A DNA stretch of 48,309 bases from Acidaminococcus intestini DSM 21505 (GCF_000425045.1 NZ_AULA01000018.1:1-48309), one strand, 5' to 3'; shown: positions 30,618 through 39,603, counted from the stretch's first letter. A program made the numbers and translations. Notes: generated by a model not told the origin, from the sequence alone.

Positions 30618-32861
30618 TCACAAGAAATCTGTGACTTTCAGTTTCAATCCGTAAATGAAATACCCTGCTTTCCGCTTGCGCCTGTCGAACCCGGCTTTCT
30701 CCAGGGCTCCATAGAAATCCGTCGTGCTGCGGGTATACTCATTCATCTGCTGGCAGTACAAGCGGTAGGCCGTATAAAGAGCCCCGGACTTTTCCTGGCA
30801 TGATGGATTCACATCGCAGCATTCTTCCAGGAAATGGCGGAGCCAGTCATTCTGCCCGCGGTATTCCTGGATAGCATCCCGCACACATTTCGGCATGGTC
30901 AGATGGTACTCGCTGGCAATGACCTTCTCCGCCCCTTCGATGATCCAGCGCAGGATAGCAGGTCCCGCTGTCTCCACCAGATAATCCGCATAATTCTTGA
31001 TTTCGCCATGGCCTTCAAACTGCGCCTTGAAGGGGATGACGATAAGCCGGCGCCATGTCCCTTCATCACTGGCCCCGACGCGTGGCAGATGGTTGGTGTA
31101 CAGGACCAGCGTATGGGTCGGTACAAAGTTAAACGGCGTCTTGTATTTCTTTTCGGCGCCGACTTCATCCGTAGAGCAGAGCTGCTTCAGGACGGAAGTG
31201 GAAAGCCGGACACCTTCTTCCATCTCGGCCGCGATGACCATGCGCTTGCCCTTGAGTTCCGCCATTTCCGGCTTGATGTTCCGCTTGCAGTTCGCCGTCA
31301 GGGCATCGGCAGAAATGCCGCCGCAATAACTCCCCAGCACCCGGGCGATGGAGTTCCAGTACGTAGATTTCCCATTCCGTCCATCACCATAGGCAATGAC
31401 CAGGGCTTCCACATACACCTTGCCAATGGCCATGAGTCCGCAGATTTCCTGGGCGTAATCAATCAGCTCCTGGTCGCCTGTGAAAAACTCGCCCAGGGCC
31501 TGCTGCCAGACCGCTTCCCCTTTCTCTCCTGGATCGACAGCGGTACATTTGGTAATATAATCTTCCGGACGGTGATTCCGCCTGCCCGCCATCCCCTGCC
31601 GCAGGTCATACGTAAACGAAGGCGTGTTGAGCAGGAATTCATCCGCATCCAGGGCCTGGATGGGAATGAGCAGCATCGGCTTCAGGGCCTGCAGGGCCGA
31701 AATGATATAGCGCATGTCCCGCCGCTTCATGACAAAGGCATGATATGCCAAAGTCGCCTGGTAGGACTGGAAGGCTTTCTGCTGACTGCCTTCGATGACT
31801 TTCTCCAGCATCCGGCCGCCCTTATCGATGAGTTCTGCCGCAACACCCATTTCCTGCAGCGCTTTTCTGCCAGCTTCCATCTGGTCCCTGGCATCTGCCA
31901 GCTGCAGTTCCAGGAATTCTTCTACCGCGCCGATAGCTTCCTGATGGGATTCAGCCCAATAGATGCCGTTGTACCGGAGGAAATCGGTACTTTCCGTATA
32001 CCGCAGCTCATCGCCATATTCCCGTTTCAGCACTTTGGCCTGGCCGATATCCGAGTAGTCTTCCGGCTTGAGGCTGCCCCGGCTGGCAAAATCGTTATTG
32101 TACTGTTCCGGACTGACGTACCCTTCCTGTCTGGCAATGCGTTCACCAAAACGCACAGCGCTCTGCCAGATTTTATTGAGTTCTGCATCAGAAAGCGGCG
32201 GGTCGCATTTTTCGGCTTCCTCAAGGAAAATAGAGTATGCCCGCTCGGTCGCTCCGTAGCGTTTGATGACCCGGCCGGCAAAGCGGCTCATGGTATTATT
32301 GCGCTGTCCCTGGGGAATGCTGTGTGATGCGGCTTCCCGTGCCTTCAGCACCTGGTCGATTGTCATTTTCCCATCCTGCCACAGCACCTTCTCAGCCGGG
32401 CAGCCGTAGATGAAACGGGCTGCATCCAGGGCCGCTTCATCGAAAAAAGGATATGCGTGATAAACAGCCCGCTTCAGCTCTGTATAGCACGGTTCATCGG
32501 TAATCCTGGGAATCTCGAAATAGACATGGAAGCGCGGCCTGGCACACTTCCCGTCTTTGGGCTTCATGTGATTCCGTGACGGGACGATGGCCACCGGGAC
32601 ATCCGGCATCATGGCCAGGAATTTCTCCATGGTCATCCATTCAGCAGGATTTTCCGTATGCGAATTATCGCAGTCCATGACCAGGACATCCGATGAGAGA
32701 AAGTTCTCCCGTTTCCGGTAATCATTTTTGAATGCCACACAGACATGGTCAAACGCAGCCGCTGCTTCAAGGTCTTTGGCACAGCTGATTTTCCGCTGTT
32801 CCGGATAACGGCAATTGGCTTCTGCCCCCGTAAGAGCAGCCGTATAAAGGGTAAATTCCAT
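30618..32861 (-). CDS. Phage primase-helicase (P4/D5 type, SF3 helicase)
   Basis: The 747-residue protein has an N-terminal primase-like part with catalytic acidic residues in 'VLVMDCDNSH' and the basic 'SRNHMKPKDGK'. A D5-type linker follows, then a C-terminal SF3 ATPase: Walker A YGDGRNGKSTYWNSIAR, and B/B' near 'KRMVIAAEMEEGVRL' and 'LVLYTNHLPRV'. It starts replication by unwinding and priming. ATG at 32861 follows AAGGAGG; an upstream start is possible but has no ribosome site. Iteron-like repeats lie just past its 3' end. Confidence 0.93.
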   Translation of the reverse strand: MEFTLYTAALTGAEANCRYPEQRKISCAKDLEAAAAFDHVCVAFKNDYRKRENFLSSDVLVMDCDNSHTENPAEWMTMEKFLAMMPDVPVAIVPSRNHMKPKDGKCARPRFHVYFEIPRITDEPCYTELKRAVYHAYPFFDEAALDAARFIYGCPAEKVLWQDGKMTIDQVLKAREAASHSIPQGQRNNTMSRFAGRVIKRYGATERAYSIFLEEAEKCDPPLSDAELNKIWQSAVRFGERIARQEGYVSPEQYNNDFASRGSLKPEDYSDIGQAKVLKREYGDELRYTESTDFLRYNGIYWAESHQEAIGAVEEFLELQLADARDQMEAGRKALQEMGVAAELIDKGGRMLEKVIEGSQQKAFQSYQATLAYHAFVMKRRDMRYIISALQALKPMLLIPIQALDADEFLLNTPSFTYDLRQGMAGRRNHRPEDYITKCTAVDPGEKGEAVWQQALGEFFTGDQELIDYAQEICGLMAIGKVYVEALVIAYGDGRNGKSTYWNSIARVLGSYCGGISADALTANCKRNIKPEMAELKGKRMVIAAEMEEGVRLSTSVLKQLCSTDEVGAEKKYKTPFNFVPTHTLVLYTNHLPRVGASDEGTWRRLIVIPFKAQFEGHGEIKNYADYLVETAGPAILRWIIEGAEKVIASEYHLTMPKCVRDAIQEYRGQNDWLRHFLEECCDVNPSCQEKSGALYTAYRLYCQQMNEYTRSTTDFYGALEKAGFDRRKRKAGYFIYGLKLKVTDFL

Positions 32862-32866
32862 AATCC

Positions 32867-33262
32867 TTAAACCTCCTTGATATACCGGACAGGCTTCCTT
32901 TTGTGTCTGGCATACTCGATTTCTTTCTGCATCCCGTCCGAGGTGACATCGCCGAACACCCAGAGTTCCGCACACTTGGACAGAAGGGCGATATCCATGA
33001 AAAGGGCTAGGTCCCGCTCCGTCTTTTCATCCAGGAACTGGGGCAGGTACAGATGCGGGGCCAGCGGAATGCCTCCCTGGTCTGTCACATAGCGGCAGTA
33101 TTTCCTCGCCCTGGCTGTATTGGCATCCACATTCCCGGCATAGGGCGAGCAGACATACACCACGGGCCGGAACGGGAACCTTGGAGGTTCCGCATTCCGG
33201 ATGGCCTGATAGGCTGTGGGGTCGGGATAATGTTCGGCGTTACGCTTCGGGTTCATCTCCAT
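32867..33262 (-). CDS. DUF4406/nucleoside deoxyribosyltransferase-like protein
   Basis: The 131-residue protein has the pattern VYVCSPYAGNVDANTARARKYCRYV...GGIPLAPHLYLPQFLDE and 'CAELWVFGDVTSDGMQKEIEYARHKRKPVRYI'. This is typical of DUF4406/DUF7768 proteins related to nucleoside 2-deoxyribosyltransferases. It may handle nucleotides or act on modified bases; the reaction is not known. It starts 22 bases inside the upstream zinc-ribbon gene. Confidence 0.8.
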   Translation of the reverse strand: MEMNPKRNAEHYPDPTAYQAIRNAEPPRFPFRPVVYVCSPYAGNVDANTARARKYCRYVTDQGGIPLAPHLYLPQFLDEKTERDLALFMDIALLSKCAELWVFGDVTSDGMQKEIEYARHKRKPVRYIKEV

Positions 33263-33464
33263 CGCGCACCTCCATCAGTTCCCGGGAACAGTCTTCACAC
33301 AGGACCGCTGTCCCGAACAGGTCGCCCTTCCCATCGCCCAGGACTTCCTCCAGATCCACCAGGATTTCTCTGCCACAAACCGGGCAGCGGCAGAATACAT
33401 TCTCATCGTTGATTTCAACCGTGACTTCCATGGCATCATGAATCGGTTCCTTGACGTAAAACAT
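33240..33464 (-). CDS. Small zinc-ribbon protein (74 aa)
   Basis: The protein has two Cys pairs, CRCPVCGR and LCEDCSR, which likely bind one zinc, within an acidic protein. No family is recognised. It lies between the Rha-type and DUF4406 genes with overlaps, so it is part of the early operon. GGAGGG precedes ATG. Confidence 0.7.
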   Translation of the reverse strand: MFYVKEPIHDAMEVTVEINDENVFCRCPVCGREILVDLEEVLGDGKGDLFGTAVLCEDCSRELMEVRDGDEPEA

Positions 33465-33467
33465 GCT

Positions 33468-34130
33468 TCATCCCTCCAGTTCCGTCTTGTAATAGGTCAT
33501 GAGCATCTGTTTGCGCTGCTGGAAATTCGGGCAGGAATACAGCAGGCCGTAATCCAGGTGCTGCAGCCGGTCCAGAGCATGGATCTGCCGCGCGGTCAGA
33601 TAAGGGCGGATGCTCTGCCCTTTTTCGATGCCGTTGGCCAGCCGGAACTGCTTGGCAGACATGCCGAGAACGATGCGGTTCAACATGTCGCATTCGTTGC
33701 TGAAGTGGTACGGCTTCGGGTTTTCATGCAGGCGGCAGATCATATCCGTCAGCATCGGGAATTCCTGCCGGGCAGATAGGAGCGACCGGACACATTGTTC
33801 CATCTCGTTGAAACGCCGGATGTAGAGTTCCTTGAAGTGCATCGCCTTCGGGCCTGTGTAGCCCATGACCAGCATCGTGAAGCCATCACGAGTCAGCAGG
33901 TAACGCGGCAGTTTTCTGCCTGTGGCATCACAATATGTACTGGACTCAAAGTTGGATGCAATGAATGTTTCACTCAATCCAGATTTGGATTGAGTGATTT
34001 TTGCGATATCACGCAGAACATGGAAATGCTGTTTATCAAAAACATCAGCGACAAACAGGCTGTCAACCCTTGGCACACCTCCCTGATCAGCAAACACGCC
34101 AAGCTCATCTTCCGGAATTAAAAATTTCAT
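33468..34130 (-). CDS. Rha family phage regulatory protein
   Basis: The 220-residue protein has the Rha N-terminal domain: 'VDSLFVADVFDKQHFHVLRDIAKI' and 'SKSGLSETFIASNFESSTYCDATGRKLPRYLLTRDGFTMLVMGYTG', followed by 'KAMHFKELYIRRFNEME'. The C-terminal part is a helical extension. Rha proteins interfere with phage growth in certain hosts and may act as DNA-binding regulators. ATG at 34130 follows GAAAGGTGG. Confidence 0.88.
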   Translation of the reverse strand: MKFLIPEDELGVFADQGGVPRVDSLFVADVFDKQHFHVLRDIAKITQSKSGLSETFIASNFESSTYCDATGRKLPRYLLTRDGFTMLVMGYTGPKAMHFKELYIRRFNEMEQCVRSLLSARQEFPMLTDMICRLHENPKPYHFSNECDMLNRIVLGMSAKQFRLANGIEKGQSIRPYLTARQIHALDRLQHLDYGLLYSCPNFQQRKQMLMTYYKTELEG

Positions 34131-34217
34131 AGCGGATTCCACCTTTCGTTAAAATTTCCGAGGAACTCGTCCTCTATCAGTAACAGGACAGAATCCGCTG
34201 CTTTAAGTACCTCCGTT

Positions 34218-36206
34218 TCAATCTTTCTGATAAAAATCACATTCGTATCCGTCTGCCCGGAGCAACAATCCTTCAGCCCACGGCGGTGTCCGGCCCATCT
34301 GCTCGCAGATGGCATCGACGCTGGCATCACGGCTGCATTCGATGATCAGTTCATCATGGACATGGCCGACGATGGCACAGCACCGCAACGTCTGCATGGC
34401 ATAACAGAGGATGTCCCGGCTGATACCCTGGACGATATTTTCCACGAACTTCGGGCCGTAGCTCTCTAGCCGTTCCCACTTCTTCGTTGCGCCGATGCCT
34501 TCATAGGTGACGGATTCCCCGCCGAAGCGGTTCTCGCCAATCCGGGGTTTTACGTAGGAAAGCCGCCGTCCGCCAGGGAGCTGGATGAACAGCATACCGC
34601 TCTGATGCAGGAAGCGGATGCAGCCGACCCGCATGGGGATATGTTCCTTGATGGCTGTCTTCACGGCGGCGTCCACCCGCCACCAGAAATCGACAATGTG
34701 CGGATTGGCCGACCGCCAGGACTGAACCAAAGGATACAGCTCGTTTTCCGTCAGTCCCATGTCCAGGGCACCCATGGCCTTCAGTGCGCCAACGGAGCCG
34801 CCATAGCCAAGGGCCAGTTCTGCGATTTTCCCTTTCTGCCGGAGATGGCCATTGACGCCATGTTTTTCCACGGGAACGCCGAACATGGAGCTGGCCGAAG
34901 CACAATAGATATCGCCATTTCGGGCAAAGACGTCCGAGCGCCAGGTTTCTCCTGCTAGCCATGAAAGCACCCTGGCTTCAATGGCCGAAAAATCCGACAC
35001 GACAAACTTCAGCCCCTGCCGGGGTACAAAGGCCGTACGGATCAGCTGGGAAAGGACATCGGGGATGGAATCGTACAAGAGTTCCAGTGCTTCGTAATTT
35101 CCCTGGCGTACCAGTTCCCGGGCTTCCGATAGGTCCGGCAGATGATTTTGGGGCAGATTCTGCAACTGGATATGCCGGCCGGCAAACCGTCCGGTCCGGT
35201 TGGCTCCATAAAACTGGAACATGCCCCTAGCCCGACCATCCTCACAAGCCGTCATCTCCATGGCCTGGTATTTCCGGACCGAAGATTTGGCCAGTTTCTG
35301 TCGAAGCAACAGTACACTGCGAAGCGGTCCTTCTGCCGTCTTCAGCAGTTCCTGTACCTGCTTTTTGCCCAAGGACTCCGTCTTCATCCCATGCTGTTCT
35401 AGCCAGCCGATCATCTGGATGACAGAGTTTGGATTCTCCAGGCCCGTCTTTTCCTTCAGTACAGCCATCAGGCTGTCCCGGCTGCGGGCATCGATGGCGA
35501 TGGCATTTTCAGCCAGTGTCCGGTCAATGGCGATGCCCCGGTCATTGATTTCCTGGTCGAGATGATATTCATCCCATACCGGTTCCGGGACAGGATACTT
35601 CTTCAGCCGCTCCTGAATGGCCATTTCCACTTCCACATCCCGTTTGTTGTAGGACATGAACAGAATCCATTTATCCGGAGCATGCTGAGGAAGGTTCCTT
35701 GTCCTGCCGCCATTCACTTTGGTTTCCTTGCAGGGAACGCAGAAATACCGAATCAGGTCTTTGCCTTCCTTCATCTTCTGGCTGTCCAGCTTCAGTACGG
35801 CCCCTGCGCCTTCCAGAGAAAGAGGCAGGCCCATATAGGCCGACCAGATCATGGAGCATTTCCATCCCGCCGGATTGAGGAACCTGGCACAGTCCCGGGA
35901 AAGCGGATGATGGTCATGGAACGGGTCCAGGCTCATCCCAAAATCACGCAGGTATCGCGACAGGCATACCCGTTCGAAGCTGGCATTGAACGCCCACTTG
36001 ATGACGGTTTCATCGGTTAGGGCATCCAGGATAGCGTTCGGGATGCTCTCTCCCTGCGCCAGGTCAACGACCTGTACCTCACCACCGTCCACGGCATACC
36101 CAAAGAGAAGGATTTCAAAGGCTGGCGATTCTGCGTATTTGTACACGCCGCATTTAGCCAGGTTGACATCGCTGAAGGTTTCAATATCGATACTGATGGT
36201 TTTCAT
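34218..36206 (-). CDS. Phage DNA polymerase, family A (with 3'-5' exonuclease domain)
   Basis: The 662-residue protein starts with the exonuclease motif SIDIETFSDVNL (D-x-E), and has polymerase motif A (DFSAIEARVLSWLAGE), motif B region (RQKGKIAELALGYGGSVGA) and motif C (GHVHDELIIE). It lacks a 5'-3' exonuclease, as usual in phages. It copies phage DNA together with the primase. ATG at 36206 follows GAGGTGAAG. Just beyond its end lies a short conserved segment repeated at 38676-38709. Confidence 0.95.
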   Translation of the reverse strand: MKTISIDIETFSDVNLAKCGVYKYAESPAFEILLFGYAVDGGEVQVVDLAQGESIPNAILDALTDETVIKWAFNASFERVCLSRYLRDFGMSLDPFHDHHPLSRDCARFLNPAGWKCSMIWSAYMGLPLSLEGAGAVLKLDSQKMKEGKDLIRYFCVPCKETKVNGGRTRNLPQHAPDKWILFMSYNKRDVEVEMAIQERLKKYPVPEPVWDEYHLDQEINDRGIAIDRTLAENAIAIDARSRDSLMAVLKEKTGLENPNSVIQMIGWLEQHGMKTESLGKKQVQELLKTAEGPLRSVLLLRQKLAKSSVRKYQAMEMTACEDGRARGMFQFYGANRTGRFAGRHIQLQNLPQNHLPDLSEARELVRQGNYEALELLYDSIPDVLSQLIRTAFVPRQGLKFVVSDFSAIEARVLSWLAGETWRSDVFARNGDIYCASASSMFGVPVEKHGVNGHLRQKGKIAELALGYGGSVGALKAMGALDMGLTENELYPLVQSWRSANPHIVDFWWRVDAAVKTAIKEHIPMRVGCIRFLHQSGMLFIQLPGGRRLSYVKPRIGENRFGGESVTYEGIGATKKWERLESYGPKFVENIVQGISRDILCYAMQTLRCCAIVGHVHDELIIECSRDASVDAICEQMGRTPPWAEGLLLRADGYECDFYQKD

Positions 36207-36265
36207 ACTCTTCACCTCAAAAAAACGGCGAGACACAAGGCCCCGCCGCCGCAATTTACCACTAC

Positions 36266-36454
36266 TTATTTCCGGAAGGATTCCATCTGCTTGCGGTGAT
36301 ATTCTTCTTCCCGTTCTTCCCGGTGCCGGGCCATTTCTTCATCCCGCTGGTCTTTTTTGATATCCGTATAAATCATGGCCACGAAGAATCCGCCGGCGCA
36401 CAGTGCGACCAGGCAGTACAGGCCGTCCATAATCAGTCTCATCATAGTTTCCAT
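36266..36454 (-). CDS. Small membrane protein with charged tail (62 aa)
   Basis: A hydrophobic segment at about residues 6-29 (LIMDGLYCLVALCAGGFFVAMIY) is followed by a strongly charged Lys/Glu/Arg tail (DIKKDQRDEEMARHREEREEEYHRKQ). AAGGAGG precedes the ATG. No family is recognised. It is placed between polymerase and DUF2815 genes. Confidence 0.7.
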   Translation of the reverse strand: METMMRLIMDGLYCLVALCAGGFFVAMIYTDIKKDQRDEEMARHREEREEEYHRKQMESFRK

Positions 36455-36466
36455 AATCGAACCTCC

Positions 36467-37033
36467 TTATGCCAGGAAATCATCATCGTCAGCTGTAGCA
36501 AAATCATCTTCTGCACGGGGTTTGCCACCGAGGGGTTCGCCATCACGGATTTTCTGCAGATTGTTCAGTCCGCAGGCAATGCCTTTATTGCCGTTGCTGT
36601 TGAAGGCATAGAAGTTGATGGACGCACGGCCATAGACGCCGGAGTAGACTTCAGAGCGTTCTAGGATATGCTGGCAGTCGGCATCGACGATGCCCGGCTT
36701 GGTAGCCGAGTTGGCATTGACGAAGAAGTTGTCTTTATAAGCGTCATCGCCCGGGCGTTCCAGGTCGCCGTCACGGAGCGGTGTCTTGATGGCTTCGAGA
36801 GCCGGTACGACGCGGCCATTGCCCTTGAGCTTGCTTTCGCCTTCTTCATAGGCAGCCTTGATGGCAGCGCGGATTTTTTCTACGGTCTTCGTATCCGACT
36901 TAGGGATGATCAGGCTGACGCTGTACTTCGGCGTACCGCCATTGATGGACTTCGGTTCCCAGACGTTGGCATAAGACCATCTGGTATTGACTCCGGTAAT
37001 CACTTTGCACGGATTGACATAATTCTTGGACAT
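36467..37033 (-). CDS. DUF2815 family protein (ssDNA-binding-like)
   Basis: The 188-residue protein matches DUF2815: 'RWSYANVWEPKSINGGTPKYSVSLIIPKSD', 'YKDNFFVNANSATKPGIVDADCQHILERSEVYSGVYGRASINFYAFNSNGNKGIACGLNNLQKIRDGE'. The family has an OB-fold and lies next to phage polymerase, so single-strand DNA binding is likely. ATG at 37033 follows AAGGAGG. Confidence 0.9.
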   Translation of the reverse strand: MSKNYVNPCKVITGVNTRWSYANVWEPKSINGGTPKYSVSLIIPKSDTKTVEKIRAAIKAAYEEGESKLKGNGRVVPALEAIKTPLRDGDLERPGDDAYKDNFFVNANSATKPGIVDADCQHILERSEVYSGVYGRASINFYAFNSNGNKGIACGLNNLQKIRDGEPLGGKPRAEDDFATADDDDFLA

Positions 37034-37046
37034 AACAAGTTCCTCC

Positions 37047-38174
37047 TTATTTTTCATCATTGAAATCATCTGCCGCGGTGTGCATGGCCGGACGCTTATC
37101 CGATTCCGGCACCAGGACCGGCTTGCCCTGCGGCTTTTCCACTAAATCTGACAGCAGTTCTTCGAACCGCTTCTTGCCGAGCTGTTTCGTCATCGCCGTG
37201 ATGCCGAGCAGCTTCTTTTCATAGGGATTGAAGCCCGCGTCTTCCACTTTGGCGGCGACTGCTTCTTCACTTACGTAGCGGCGGTTCGACCGTCCTTCGA
37301 CCAGTTTCCATCCGTCCCACTGCTTGCCGGACAAGGCCTGCTGCAAAGCGTATTCTTTGACATCTCCGGCCCAGTTCACCAGTTCATCGGCCTTAGAAAG
37401 GACGGCTTCGATTTCTTCATCCTGAAGCGTGGACGGGACGGCAAAATCATACTGAGCCAGTTCCAGGTTATATTCAGCCCTCTTGCGACATGTCGCCTTG
37501 ATCTTGCAGAAACGGCAATGGTCGCCAGCCTTGTACTCCCCTTCGCCTTTGTCCGCCAGTTCTGCCGCGGGCTTCAGCACCGTTTCGGCCCAGTGGAGCA
37601 GTGCTTCCTTGCTCATGGTGCAGGTACTGACGTTGTCCCGGCGGGGCTGGAAGATGGTCATGGACACCTGGCGGATATCATAGATGCCATCGAACAAGTT
37701 CAGTGCGCCGAGGGCATAGCACATCATTTGCGGATTCTTCTCGGCATCCACCAGGACTCCCAGGCCGTTCTTGTAATCGATGACCGTCAGGGTATCGTCG
37801 GCCACGATGAGGCAGTCGCCTGTTCCGAACCCGCCAGGAACCCACTCGGAAAAGTCCAGCTGCTGTTCAATCATAATCAGCGGGTCCTTGCAGGATGCTT
37901 TGGCCGCTGCCAGACATTCCATAACGAACTGCGCATATTCATCAGTGCATTCCGCCATCTCCTCATCAAAGTACGTCAGGGATTTCGTCGGGTCTTCCAT
38001 CTTCTGCCCCAGAGCTGTCTTCACCTTGAATTCGCAGAGCGTATGGGCATCTGTTCCCTGGCGGGCGAATTCACTGGAGGTATCCGGCAAATTGGCACAT
38101 TCCTGGGCGGACGGCGGGCAGGCCAACCATCGGTAGCAGGAAGATGCGGACAGCACCGCGTGTTTACCCGGCAT
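37047..38174 (-). CDS. DUF2800 family nuclease-like protein (PD-(D/E)XK fold)
   Basis: The 375-residue protein has the start 'SASSCYRWLACPPSAQ', then 'GTGDCLIVADDTLTVIDYKNGLG' (nuclease Asp and D-x-K), and a cysteine cluster 'CRFCKIKATCRKRAE' that resembles the iron-sulphur clasp of AddB/Cas4-type nucleases. In phages it accompanies DUF2815 and probably works in recombination-replication. It overlaps the upstream small gene by 11 bases. Confidence 0.88.
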   Translation of the reverse strand: MPGKHAVLSASSCYRWLACPPSAQECANLPDTSSEFARQGTDAHTLCEFKVKTALGQKMEDPTKSLTYFDEEMAECTDEYAQFVMECLAAAKASCKDPLIMIEQQLDFSEWVPGGFGTGDCLIVADDTLTVIDYKNGLGVLVDAEKNPQMMCYALGALNLFDGIYDIRQVSMTIFQPRRDNVSTCTMSKEALLHWAETVLKPAAELADKGEGEYKAGDHCRFCKIKATCRKRAEYNLELAQYDFAVPSTLQDEEIEAVLSKADELVNWAGDVKEYALQQALSGKQWDGWKLVEGRSNRRYVSEEAVAAKVEDAGFNPYEKKLLGITAMTKQLGKKRFEELLSDLVEKPQGKPVLVPESDKRPAMHTAADDFNDEK

Positions 38175-38475
38175 GACCGATCACCTCTAGCTCCTTCAGG
38201 AACGCTTCATACTGTGCCGCATCAATGCCGGACAGCTTGTCCGCCCCATACTTCTGGATGAGGCTGCGGACTTCTGCTGTGAATCCCTTGCGAGCCTTGT
38301 CGGCAGCAACTATACGGACATCTTCCAGGGTCAGCGGCTCTTCAGCCTTCTCAGATTTTGCTTCTGAAGCTGGCGGATTATCTTCTTTCACCGCCATGGC
38401 TTCGGAAATCTTCAGCAGCGCCTTTCCGCAATCGGTCAGGGCTGCTGCCAGTTTCTGCAATTCATCGTTTGTCAT
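38164..38475 (-). CDS. Conserved small early phage protein (103 aa)
   Basis: A helical start (DELQKLAAALTDCGKALLKISEAM), an acidic linker and a C-terminal helical region (TLEDVRIVAADKARKGFTAEVRSLIQKYGADKLSGIDAAQYEAFLKELEVIG). The C-terminal part is a recurrent early phage domain, sometimes labelled 'rRNA biogenesis protein rrp5'-like, probably without that function. It sits directly before the DUF2800 gene. Role unknown. Confidence 0.72.
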   Translation of the reverse strand: MTNDELQKLAAALTDCGKALLKISEAMAVKEDNPPASEAKSEKAEEPLTLEDVRIVAADKARKGFTAEVRSLIQKYGADKLSGIDAAQYEAFLKELEVIGHAG

Positions 38476-38632
38476 ACGGATTGACTCCTTTCACATGTCT
38501 TTGCATCGATAAGAGATGGATGTTCCTGGCGATACTGCGGGTCGTGGTGCTGATGGCCATCAGCACTGCCGCCAGTTCCCGGTTCATCTTTTGCTGCTGA
38601 GCCAGTTTCTCAGGTGTCTGTGTGTGAATCAT
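38462..38632 (-). CDS. Small helical phage protein (56 aa)
   Basis: The peptide MIHTQTPEKLAQQQKMNREL and its continuation form a single helical, Gln-rich chain ending in a basic tail. AGGAGG lies 9 bases before the ATG, and it overlaps the next gene by 14 bases. This makes it a likely true gene, though short. Function unknown. Confidence 0.6.
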   Translation of the reverse strand: MIHTQTPEKLAQQQKMNRELAAVLMAISTTTRSIARNIHLLSMQRHVKGVNPYDKR

Positions 38633-38714
38633 CTGTCTGCCTCCTTCCTGAAGAGCTTCTTCATTCGCCCTTCACCAGTAATAGGACAACCGCGTTATCG
38701 TTAAGTACCGATTT

Positions 38715-38751
38715 CAAAAAAAATCCGGCCACTTTTTTTTGCAGCCGGATT
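38715..38751 (-). terminator. Terminator between the sigma-like gene and the early operon
   Basis: The minus strand reads ATCCGGC...GCCGGATTTTTTTT, a 7-base stem with an A-rich loop and a T run. It closes the 38761-39261 gene, so downstream early genes need readthrough or a separate promoter, which I do not see clearly. Confidence 0.75.
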
Positions 38752-38760
38752 TTTCCCCAT

Positions 38761-39261
38761 TTAACGGAAGTCTTCGAGGTGTTCCTTTAGGAGTGCATAG
38801 AGCTTATGTTTGCGCTTGTTCACCGCTTTCTGGCTCAAGCCGACGGCCTTCCCGGTCGCCGCTTCGCTGGAACCATCGGCAATCATCAGCAGAATGGTCC
38901 GGTCGATATCCTGCAGAGCTGCCAGTTCATGGCGCAGTGCTGCCAGCAACTCTTCCTTCACGACTTCTTCCTCTAAGTTGAAGTCGTCAGGCACCTCCAG
39001 CTCGTAGTCATTCTGCGCCTTGTCTGCCGATATCTCATCGGCACCATGCCGCTGCTGGCGTTTATCTTCCCGCCAGAGCGGACGCATGAATTCATAGTAC
39101 TGTTCTTTGGTTGCTGGAATCAGGATAGTACGTACCTTCCGGCAACCGATTTTTGACCAGCGGACTTCACAATCCTTGTACTCCTCGGTGATGACGGTTT
39201 CTGGAGTGAGCTCCAGAGGAATGTAATACTGCTTCTGTTTGTTTGTCTGTAGATTGGCCAT
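38761..39261 (-). CDS. Sigma-70 region-4-like regulator (ArpU/late regulator type)
   Basis: The 166-residue protein begins with 'YYIPLELTPETVITEEYKDCEVRWSKIGCRKV' and ends with 'QDIDRTILLMIADGSSEAATGKAVGLSQKAVNKRKHKLYALLKEHLEDF', a helix-turn-helix like sigma region 4. It is the first gene of the phage side. Probably an early or middle transcription regulator. ATG at 39261 follows AAGGAG. A terminator follows the gene. Confidence 0.82.
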   Translation of the reverse strand: MANLQTNKQKQYYIPLELTPETVITEEYKDCEVRWSKIGCRKVRTILIPATKEQYYEFMRPLWREDKRQQRHGADEISADKAQNDYELEVPDDFNLEEEVVKEELLAALRHELAALQDIDRTILLMIADGSSEAATGKAVGLSQKAVNKRKHKLYALLKEHLEDFR

Positions 39262-39438
39262 GCGCGATCTCCTTCGCATAATGCGAAGCGAGAATCCACG
39301 CAGGCAGCCTGTCGAAATCGACCATAAGATGCATCCTCGCTTCTATGGCCAACCATCCCAGTAGGCTGACGTGATTAACTTTCCAGACCGTCTCTCGGCT
39401 CTGGGCACACCCGCGTCCGGGAGTGAACGTCGAGACAG

Positions 39439-39507
39439 TTTCTCTTTTGTTTCCCTAATATTAGCAATCTTCAATATATTTTCAGGGAGCAAAAGAAATG
39501 GTAAAAT
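39439..39507. promoter_or_regulatory. Divergent promoter region with imperfect inverted repeat
   Basis: On the minus strand TGCTAATAT (extended -10, TAATAT at 39463-39458) could start the phage sigma-like transcript. On the plus strand TTTTCA (39479-39484), 17 bases and TAAAAT (39502-39507) with TG before it could drive the ABC-3C operon. Arms TTTCTCTTTTGTTTCCCT (39439-39456) and AGGGAGCAAAAGAAA (39484-39498) form an imperfect palindrome across both. From 39262 to 39438 there is only a GC-rich, hairpin-prone leader. Confidence 0.45.
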
Positions 39508-39603
39508 GAAGTTAACTTACATCCCTACTATACAAAATGCCCCTCCCTCAAATTAGATATTTTAGGAAACCGTAGGAAAAATAGGAAAACAAGGAGCCCT
39601 ACC

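Noticed and set aside
34127-34240. Small frame VIFIRKIETEVLKAADSVLLLIEDEFLG past the polymerase
   Set aside because: No ribosome site for a GTG start; kept only as part of the repeat noted at 34178.
39167-39352. Minus-strand frame reading MAIEARMHLMVDFDRLPAW... before the sigma-like gene
   Set aside because: The first 30 residues look protein-like, but the start would be TTG without a ribosome site and most of the frame overlaps the sigma-like gene.
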